Shown: positions 9,079 through 13,551 of the stretch, in pieces | Layout of the letters: the number at the start of each line of letters is the position of its first letter | How positions within the stretch are numbered: position 1 is the stretch's first letter | DNA from: Adhaeribacter sp. | GTDB taxonomy: Bacteria; Bacteroidota; Bacteroidia; Cytophagales; Hymenobacteraceae | Length of the DNA: 16,465 nucleotides | Assembly: GCA_028288395.1 (NCBI GenBank) | Contig: JAQBNV010000298.1 | Coordinates: 1 to 16,465, forward strand | Direction of reading: 5' to 3' | Translations under genes and position numbers: made by a program | The notes under the pieces: generated by a model | Databases searched by the model: none | Seen by the model: the letters and a program-made list of their open reading frames with translations, nothing else | Told to the model about the DNA's origin: nothing

Positions 9079-9296
9079 AATTGATATCAGCCATTACACG
9101 GGATTAAAAGATTTAACTTAATTAAAATAAAAATAATTAACGCGAATAGTAGCTAAAAGTATATATTATCTACTTATCTGCGTTTAAATATATAATAGAA
9201 TTACAGGCTGTTAACTTACTAAATATTACCCTTTAACTGTATTTATCCTGGTTCTAATTAAGAACAATTATAAATAATGGAATTACCAGAAAACAC

Positions 9297-9327
9297 TTTA
9301 CTTTACCACATCTACCTGTTAATTTTG
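9297..9327 (+). promoter_or_regulatory. Bacteroidetes-type promoter of hemA
   Basis: TTTA (9297-9300) and TAATTTTG (9320-9327) are separated by 19 bases. This matches the Bacteroidetes primary-sigma consensus TTTG-N19-TAnnTTTG with one mismatch in the -33 box. Transcription would begin around 9333-9336, giving a leader of only about 16-20 bases before the hemA ATG at 9352. Confidence 0.6.
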
Positions 9328-9351
9328 CAGGCTTAGTTTTTGAACTAGAAT

Positions 9352-10626
9352 ATGCTTCACAACTTTAAGGCCGTAACGCTATCCTATAAAAAAGCCCCTT
9401 TAGACATTCGGGAGATAATTGCTTTAGACGAATTTTCGTGTAAGCTTTTTCTGCAAACGCTAAAAGACTTTATTCAGGCCAGTGATATTCTGGTGCTTTC
9501 TACGTGCAATCGCACGGAAGTTTATTACACCGCCGACGTAGATTATAGCCAGGAAATCATAAAATTACTGGGCATTCAGAAGGGCATTGCCCATATTACG
9601 CACTATCTCGATTATTTTACCATCATAAATACGCACCAGGATGCTGTCCAGCACTTGTTTGATGTGGCGATGGGCCTGGATGCACAGGTAGTAGGCGATA
9701 TTCAAATCTCGAACCAGGTAAAACAAGCCTACCAGTGGTCGGCCGATAATGAAACTGCCGGGCCCTTCCTGCACCGCCTGCTTCATAATATATTTTTTAC
9801 GAACAAACGGGTTGTACAGGAAACTTCTTTCCGCGACGGCGCTGCCTCTACTTCGTACGCCACGGTAGAACTGGTAGAAGAACTTACCAACGATATAAAC
9901 AACCCCCGCATTTTAGTAGTAGGTATCGGCGAAATTGGCGCAGATGTATGCCGCAACCTGAAAGATTCGGTATTGAATAATGTAGTTATTACAAACCGCA
10001 CGCAAGCCAAAGCTAACATACTAGCCGAAGAATGCGGTTTTGAAGTGCTGCCTTTTGAAAATCTGGTACAGGGCCTGAAAGAAGCGGATGTAGTTATTTC
10101 TTCTATCTCGCGCGATACGCCATTTTTTACTGCCGAAATGATTAAGCGGCTGGAGGTGCTGTCGTATAAATTTTTTATTGATTTATCGGTGCCCCGTAGC
10201 ATCGAAGCGGAGGTAGAAAATATTCCGGGCGTGTTGATTTACAATATCGATACGATTCAGAACAAAGCAAATACTGCCCTGGAGCAACGCCTGGCTTCTG
10301 TACCGAAGGTGAAACAGATTATTGCCGAATCTATCGAACAATTTCAGGACTGGACCAAAGAGATGGCGGTTTCGCCTACCATCCATAAACTGAAGAATGC
10401 TTTGGAAAATATCCGGCAGGAAGAACTGTCGCGCCACCTGAAGAAATTAACCCCCGAAGAAAACAAGCTGATAGACGACGTGACGCGTAATATCATGCAG
10501 AAAATAATCAAGCTGCCGGTATTGCAACTTAAAGCGGCCTGTAAACGGGGCGAAGCCGAAACGCTGATTGATGTACTAAACGATTTGTTTAATCTGGAAA
10601 ATCAACCGGAGACAACCCAAAAATAA
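9352..10626 (+). CDS. hemA: Glutamyl-tRNA reductase
   Basis: Catalyses NADPH-dependent reduction of glutamyl-tRNA(Glu) to glutamate-1-semialdehyde, the first step of the C5 route to haem and other tetrapyrroles, in the cytoplasm. The protein has 424 residues, normal for the family. The catalytic motif LSTCNRTEVYYT contains the nucleophilic Cys at 52. The segment DAQVVGDIQISNQVKQAY (110-127) corresponds to the conserved VVGExQIxxQVK stretch, with Asp in place of the usual Glu. The NADPH-binding fold has ILVVGIGEIGADVCRNL (187-203, GxGxxG) followed by VVITNRTQAKANILAEECG. FFIDLSVPRSIE (274-285) is the conserved DLAVPRDI-like motif. The C-terminal helical dimerisation region runs from about 310 on. 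The ATG at 9352 is preceded by a good promoter, and a strong terminator follows. It is monocistronic here; hemC, hemD and the other haem genes are not in this window. Confidence 0.98.
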   Translation: MLHNFKAVTLSYKKAPLDIREIIALDEFSCKLFLQTLKDFIQASDILVLSTCNRTEVYYTADVDYSQEIIKLLGIQKGIAHITHYLDYFTIINTHQDAVQHLFDVAMGLDAQVVGDIQISNQVKQAYQWSADNETAGPFLHRLLHNIFFTNKRVVQETSFRDGAASTSYATVELVEELTNDINNPRILVVGIGEIGADVCRNLKDSVLNNVVITNRTQAKANILAEECGFEVLPFENLVQGLKEADVVISSISRDTPFFTAEMIKRLEVLSYKFFIDLSVPRSIEAEVENIPGVLIYNIDTIQNKANTALEQRLASVPKVKQIIAESIEQFQDWTKEMAVSPTIHKLKNALENIRQEELSRHLKKLTPEENKLIDDVTRNIMQKIIKLPVLQLKAACKRGEAETLIDVLNDLFNLENQPETTQK

Positions 10627-10650
10627 ATTTAAACTAAATAGCTATATCAG

Positions 10651-10685
10651 GCGGCCGGGTTTACGAACCTGTCCGCTTTTTTTTT
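10651..10685 (+). terminator. Intrinsic terminator of hemA
   Basis: Twenty-four bases after the hemA stop, GCGGCCGGGTT (10651-10661) pairs with AACCTGTCCGC (10666-10676) around a TACG loop, with one mismatch and one G:U pair in an 11-bp stem. Nine T's follow directly (10677-10685). This is a textbook Rho-independent terminator. Confidence 0.88.
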
Positions 10686-10850
10686 GCGTAAAACAAGCAA
10701 TTTATTTTCCGGGATTATAGTACCGTACAAAAATGATAGCGCTTTCCAGCGTAAGTCTCAGGTTGATATAAGCCTGTTTCTATTTCAAAAGCGCACTTAA
10801 TTATTCATATTGCTATAAAATTGCGTTTTAATGGCTTAACCCTTATTGTC

Positions 10851-11300
10851 ATGACCTACCAGAAAAAATTCGTATTGCTTTATTTGGTTTCGGCTGCTTT
10901 TATAATAATGGCTAATTATGGCGCGCACGCGCAGGAGGTAATTCCGGACCATAAACTTAAAACCAATATTTCATCGCTTAATAACTCGCTGGAGTCTATT
11001 ATGCAACTACAGCCTAAGCGGTTTCAGTATAATACCCGCCAGTACCCGCACCTTCAACTACCGGGTGGCGGCTCTTACGGGTTTATTTCGGAAGAATTTC
11101 AGCAGGTATTGCCCCACCTGGTGCGTAACGAAGTAAAATTTTACAATAATGGCAAAAACAGCCAGCAAACGGCTCTTATTCCATCGATTGAGCTGGAAAA
11201 GCTGGTACCGGTTCTGGTGGGTGCGATCCAGGAGCAACAGGCCATGATCCAGCAGTTACAGGAAGAACTGGCTACCCTGAAACAAACCTTGGCTCCTTAG
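10851..11300 (+). CDS. Secreted S74-like (tail-fibre/endosialidase chaperone-type) domain protein
   Basis: A 149-residue exported protein. A signal peptide occupies about 1-28 (basic MTYQKK, hydrophobic LLYLVSAAFIIMANYG, likely cleavage after AHA-Q). The rest resembles a Peptidase_S74 intramolecular chaperone domain: LKTNISSLNNSLESIMQLQP (36-55), FQYN, GFISEEFQQVLPHLVR (77-92), and a C-terminal coiled coil (LVPVLVGAIQEQQAMIQQLQ, 118-137, then EELATLKQTL). Such domains normally end tail-fibre or adhesin proteins and trimerise them. The usual SDxRxKxNI start reads PDHKLKTNI here, so the Ser that marks the self-cleavage point is absent and autoproteolysis looks unlikely. The ATG at 10851 is chosen over an in-frame TTG at 10821 because it begins a normal signal peptide. 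It is flanked by terminators, so probably monocistronic. The function in this organism is unknown. Confidence 0.75.
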   Translation: MTYQKKFVLLYLVSAAFIIMANYGAHAQEVIPDHKLKTNISSLNNSLESIMQLQPKRFQYNTRQYPHLQLPGGGSYGFISEEFQQVLPHLVRNEVKFYNNGKNSQQTALIPSIELEKLVPVLVGAIQEQQAMIQQLQEELATLKQTLAP

Positions 11301-11382
11301 ACCTTTGGTTTATGCCGGGTGGCAGGTAATAATACCATTTCACCTTTACTACCTTCCGTAAAGCTGACCTGAAAAGGGAAGC

Positions 11383-11414
11383 AAACCTGGTAGGTTTTGA
11401 AACCTACCGGGTTT
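11383..11414. repeat. 32-base near-perfect palindrome (hairpin or dispersed repeat)
   Basis: AAACCTGGTAGGTTT (11383-11397) and AAACCTACCGGGTTT (11400-11414) pair over 15 bases with a single G:U pair and two central bases. It begins 83 bases after the stop of the S74-like gene and has no T run on either side. It may act as an RNA 3'-end stabiliser or be one copy of a dispersed palindromic element. Only one copy is seen in this window. Confidence 0.6.
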
Positions 11415-11485
11415 AAGTTACCTGCAGTATGGCCGTTTTTCATGCGATTTGGTATAATAAGATATTTGGCAAATAATTAGCCAAA

Positions 11486-11520
11486 CCAAAAAGGGCTGTA
11501 AATATTTACAGCCCTTTATA
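11486..11520. terminator. Intrinsic terminator of the ArsR-type gene (possibly bidirectional)
   Basis: AAGGGCTGTAAAT (11491-11503) and ATTTACAGCCCTT (11504-11516) form a perfect 26-base palindrome. Read on the minus strand it comes 32 bases after the regulator stop and runs into a short T tract (TTTTT) at its 3' side. On the plus strand the tail is weaker (CCCTTTATA), so it may also act as a back-up for the S74-like gene. Confidence 0.75.
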
Positions 11521-11548
11521 AGGTTTTAATATTTGTGTGTTTTTCAGG

Positions 11549-11863
11549 TTACATGTCAGTACAGCACTCTTCCAGGCAATCAATTACATCAATGAGTTTC
11601 GGGATAGACAAAGAATAATAAATCTTTGTCCCCACCTTAAAAGATGAGAGCACCCCTTTGTCTTTGAGTGTAATTAAATGCTGTGAGGCAATTGCTTGTG
11701 GCAGGTCCAGGTACTGGTAAATCTCCGTCACTGTCATTTTCTCTTCTTTCCCTAAAAGATCCACAATCGCCAAACGTTTGGGGTGCGCCAGCACCTTCAA
11801 CATCGAAGCCGCTTTGTCGATCTTTTTAGATTCAACCCTGGACAATAAATTTCGCATACTCAT
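11549..11863 (-). CDS. ArsR-family winged helix-turn-helix regulator with C-terminal cysteines
   Basis: Small DNA-binding repressor of the ArsR/SmtB type, 104 residues. The domain starts with AASMLKVLAHPKRLAIVDLL (18-37), typical for the family. The recognition helix-turn-helix is TVTEIYQYLDLPQAIASQHL (44-63), and the wing is LSSFKVGTKIYYSL (72-85). The classical arsenic/cadmium site in the recognition helix (ELCVCDL) is absent. Instead three Cys lie at the C-terminal helix (Cys96, Cys100, Cys101 in DCLEECCTDM), so a thiol, persulfide or soft-metal signal sensed at the C-terminus is possible; this is inference. The start is the ATG at 11863; a second ATG at 11857 is two codons in. It is divergent from a 50-codon membrane ORF across 56 bases, a layout in which ArsR proteins often control the neighbour. 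Confidence 0.9.
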   Translation of the reverse strand: MSMRNLLSRVESKKIDKAASMLKVLAHPKRLAIVDLLGKEEKMTVTEIYQYLDLPQAIASQHLITLKDKGVLSSFKVGTKIYYSLSIPKLIDVIDCLEECCTDM

Positions 11864-11890
11864 AATTCAAAATAATTAAAACACATCATT

Positions 11891-11913
11891 ACTTACAACA
11901 CTCACTACTTACA
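11891..11913. promoter_or_regulatory. Direct repeat ACTTACA between ArsR-type gene and divergent microprotein (candidate operator)
   Basis: ACTTACA occurs at 11891-11897 and again at 11907-11913, 16 bases apart, within the 56 bases that separate the two divergent starts. It could bind the neighbouring regulator. ArsR proteins more often bind inverted repeats, so this is a weak call based on position and repetition. Confidence 0.25.
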
Positions 11914-11919
11914 CGTCAA

Positions 11920-12072
11920 ATGAAACAAGTGCCACTACCCGTAATATTATTTGCCTTATTCTTTCTTTTATTCAGCATCTTTTTGTTATTCAGCTACAAA
12001 TATTATTTACGGGCTGATGCAGGGCACCTCACTGGCTGGAGTCGACTTAGCATACTGCCTGTTTACGTATAA
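11920..12072 (+). CDS. Putative 50-residue single-span membrane microprotein
   Basis: Open frame from the ATG at 11920 to TAA at 12070. The product has a long hydrophobic helix (about residues 5-25, PLPVILFALFFLLFSIFLLF), then SYKYYLR and a polar tail ending in SILPVYV. The positive residues just after the helix suggest an outside N-terminus and an inside C-terminus, but this is uncertain. I do not recognise a family. It starts 56 bases from the ArsR-type gene on the other strand, the position of a typical regulated target. No clear TAnnTTTG promoter precedes it. It could also be the remaining start of a decayed transporter gene. Confidence 0.4.
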   Translation: MKQVPLPVILFALFFLLFSIFLLFSYKYYLRADAGHLTGWSRLSILPVYV

Positions 12073-12119
12073 AATAAAAGTTGGATATATAAAATACTAA
12101 ATACATCTACATTTTTATA

Positions 12120-12149
12120 TTTAGCGACCGATATCCACGGCTAATTTTA
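12120..12149 (+). promoter_or_regulatory. Weak Bacteroidetes-type promoter match
   Basis: TTTA (12120-12123) and TAATTTTA (12142-12149) are 18 bases apart, each one base off the TTTG / TAnnTTTG consensus. If active it would start a transcript near 12156 that runs through the 27-codon ORF into the hairpin at 12295-12323. In AT-rich DNA such matches arise by chance, so confidence is low. Confidence 0.2.
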
Positions 12150-12217
12150 TAAAAAAGTGGTTGAATACCCACAATTAATTGTTAATCAAGGCTATTGATT
12201 AGTAATAGTAAAGCAAG

Positions 12218-12301
12218 ATGGTAAAAATATTTATCTTCTCAAATATTTTAAAAATGTATTTATTTCTGGCCATTGTCACCTTTTATTACCAGTTTAAATA
12301 A
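12218..12301 (+). CDS. Possible 27-residue hydrophobic microprotein
   Basis: ATG at 12218, TAA at 12299. The product begins MVKIFIFSNILKMYLFLAIV and would be a single membrane span. Its stop codon lies inside a perfect 12-bp hairpin, which fits the end of a short transcript. I recognise no family, and the length alone is not evidence of coding. Confidence 0.2.
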   Translation: MVKIFIFSNILKMYLFLAIVTFYYQFK

Positions 12302-12323
12302 ATAGCCGACTGCTATTTATTTA
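12295..12323. terminator. Perfect 12-bp AT-rich hairpin after the 27-codon ORF
   Basis: TAAATAAATAGC (12295-12306) and GCTATTTATTTA (12312-12323) pair exactly around the loop CGACT. No T run follows, so it is not a standard intrinsic terminator, though the 3' arm itself is U-rich. It may define the 3' end of a small RNA. Confidence 0.4.
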
Positions 12324-12504
12324 TCCGCCACTGTTATACTTAAACCCGAATAAAATGGACCACCGCCATAAGCACTCCACCAGGCAGGAACAAACTTTGA
12401 AAATTATAAAAAAAACGTTCGGGCTGCTAAAATATTATAACCTAATGCTTTAGGGTTCCTTAGCAGGCAAGCCTATTATTCCCGGCTAAAGGGGCCCGAT
12501 ATTA

Positions 12505-13089
12505 TTAGCGCTTTCCACCCAGTACTGCCCCTAATATAAAATCCAAACCGCCGCTGTTATAACCTGACTGACGCCCTAAACTGCCTAATACCCCCATTAA
12601 AGTACCCAGACCACCACCTGTGTTTTGCTGCTGGCCTGGCATCGTTTGGCTACCTCCTCCTAACAAGCCACCTAAACCACCCAGACCTCCCATAGCGCCT
12701 GCACCCCTAGTCCCCTGGCCACCACCCATTACGTTACCCAGTAAACCGCCTAGCATGCTACCCATACCACCATTACTACCTATACCTGCGCCACCCTGCC
12801 GGCTAGTCAATACTTTAGAAATAAGAATAGGGGCTAAAATACCGAGTAAGCCTTTCATCATACCGCCCGCCGGCACGCCAGCCTGCCCGAGCGAATTGGC
12901 CAGACCTGTTCGTTGCAGGAAAGCAGCATCGGTAGGATCTTCGCCGTGTTGCTGCGCTTCTTCTGCTTTATTTACAAACTGCTGCAAGGCACCAAACTGC
13001 TGCTGATTAATATTCAGGTACTGGGCCATTTCTTGAATTTTGCTTTGCTCCTGCGCATCCAGTTTACCGTCGGCTTTGGCAAAACTCAT
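12505..13089 (-). CDS. C-terminal part of a frameshifted TerB-like protein with glycine-rich tail
   Basis: From the ATG at 13089 this frame gives 194 residues, but the frame is open up to 13158 and the upstream codons continue the same domain (QLRQCLDVLKNSELRFSFIT, then DVMSFAKADGKLD). The first about 60 residues (FAKADGKLDAQEQSKIQEMA, QYLNINQQQF) are the second half of a TerB-like helical domain with its Asp-rich turn. A hydrophobic patch GLLGILAPILISKVL follows, and then a long Gly/Met/Gln-rich low-complexity region (about 95-175) that ends in GLDFILGAVLGGKR. The TerB-like fold is linked in the literature with tellurite resistance and membrane-associated stress complexes; the role here is unknown. 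The ATG at 13089 is probably internal to the ancestral gene. A product could come from internal initiation, frameshifting, or not at all. Confidence 0.6.
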   Translation of the reverse strand: MSFAKADGKLDAQEQSKIQEMAQYLNINQQQFGALQQFVNKAEEAQQHGEDPTDAAFLQRTGLANSLGQAGVPAGGMMKGLLGILAPILISKVLTSRQGGAGIGSNGGMGSMLGGLLGNVMGGGQGTRGAGAMGGLGGLGGLLGGGSQTMPGQQQNTGGGLGTLMGVLGSLGRQSGYNSGGLDFILGAVLGGKR

Positions 13090-13126
13090 TACATCAGTAA
13101 TAAATGAAAACCGTAATTCGCTATTT

Positions 13127-13158
13127 TTAAGTACATCCAGGCACTGGCGGAGCTGATA
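13127..13158 (-). pseudogene. Frameshift zone joining the two TerB-like pieces
   Basis: The upstream frame ends at 13127, and the downstream frame opens after a TAA at 13159-13161, so both are open only in these 32 bases. The joined frame needs a net shift of one base forward. A third frame just upstream reads GAAQDSSNISS, which looks more natural before QLRQCLDVLKN than the actual GQLRIPLIS. That would mean two single-base losses, the first near the GGGG at about 13181-13184. It may be a sequencing error, a real mutation or, least likely, programmed frameshifting. Confidence 0.6.
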
Positions 13159-13360
13159 TTAGAGGAATCCTGAGCTGCCCCAGCACCTCCTGCTGGGCTG
13201 CCTCCGTTAAACCTGCCGATTGCGAAAGCAAAGTTAAAAATTGTATTTCTTCCGGCGAAGCAACCCGGTCGGCGGAAGCTACACTGGCAATAGCTCCTAA
13301 ATAGGCGGCCTTTTCGTTTTCAGAATAATCCTTTAATAACTGGGGTTCCTGCGTTTCCAT
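13127..13360 (-). CDS. N-terminal part of the frameshifted TerB-like gene
   Basis: From the ATG at 13360, 77 residues. LLKDYSENEKAAYLGAIASV, ASADRVASPEEIQFLTLLSQ and SAGLTEAAQQEVL form the first helices of a TerB-like domain, including the acidic turn ASADRVASPEE. After about residue 60 the sequence (GQLRIPLISAPPVPGCT) stops looking like the family and ends at a TAA at 13127. The missing second half is found in another frame starting at 13158, so the two pieces were one gene of about 285 codons. Confidence 0.6.
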   Translation of the reverse strand: METQEPQLLKDYSENEKAAYLGAIASVASADRVASPEEIQFLTLLSQSAGLTEAAQQEVLGQLRIPLISAPPVPGCT

Positions 13361-13385
13361 GATATATCTGAATAGGTTTTAAATA

Positions 13386-13416
13386 CAAATTTTACTTAAC
13401 GCAGATAATCAGAAAA
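13386..13416 (-). promoter_or_regulatory. Possible promoter of the TerB-like gene
   Basis: On the minus strand TTTT (13416-13413) and AAAATTTG (13393-13386) are spaced by 19 bases, each one mismatch from the Bacteroidetes consensus. The gene start at 13360 is 26 bases downstream. Confidence 0.3.
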
Positions 13417-13511
13417 ATGTGACAAATATTTAGGAACAGCGCGGCTCAGGACACGGCAGGTCGGTCATCCGGAAAGAAGAAATGTGTTTACGCCGGCAAA
13501 GAGGAAGGCGT

Positions 13512-13538
13512 TTATAAAAATTATGCCAGCATAATTTT
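13512..13538 (-). terminator. Intrinsic terminator of the AsmA-like gene
   Basis: Starting 13 bases after the stop on the minus strand, AAAATTATGC and GCATAATTTT (13529-13538 and 13517-13526) form a perfect 10-bp stem around two bases. The minus-strand sequence then continues as TATAAA. The stem is AT-rich and the T run short, so it is a moderate terminator. Confidence 0.55.
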
Positions 13539-13551
13539 AGATTTTGTTCGG

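Larger units (their letters stand above)
9052..9351. other. Divergent AT-rich promoter region between histidine kinase and hemA
   Basis: This is 300 AT-rich bases between two divergent start codons. It holds a promoter match for each gene (near 9071-9078 on the minus strand and 9297-9327 on the plus strand). The middle part (about 9110-9290) is very AT-rich with no open frame of note, no clear hairpin with a T run, and no recognisable RNA gene. Confidence 0.5.
11864..12504. other. AT-rich region between the ArsR-type gene and the TerB-like gene
   Basis: About 640 bases with no long gene. From left to right it holds a short divergent promoter region with a direct repeat (11891-11913), a 50-codon membrane ORF (11920-12072), an AT-rich stretch with a weak promoter match (about 12120-12149), a 12-base palindrome ACAATTAATTGT (12171-12182), a 27-codon ORF (12218-12301) and a perfect hairpin (12295-12323). 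The last 180 bases show no supported feature except a distant inverted repeat CTGCTAA / TTAGCAG (about 12425-12467). Confidence 0.5.

Noticed and set aside
10821..10850. Ten-codon N-terminal extension of the S74-like protein from a TTG
   Set aside because: The ATG at 10851 gives a regular signal peptide; the extension would bury it.
12355..12453. A 32-codon ORF (begins MDHRHKHSTRQEQTLK) in the AT-rich region
   Set aside because: There is no promoter match, hairpin or neighbour to support it, and ORFs of this size are common by chance. A distant inverted repeat CTGCTAA/TTAGCAG overlaps its end but forms no compact stem.
12620..13006. A 128-codon proline-rich plus-strand frame
   Set aside because: It is the complement of the glycine-rich TerB-like tail; Gly codons read as Pro on the other strand.
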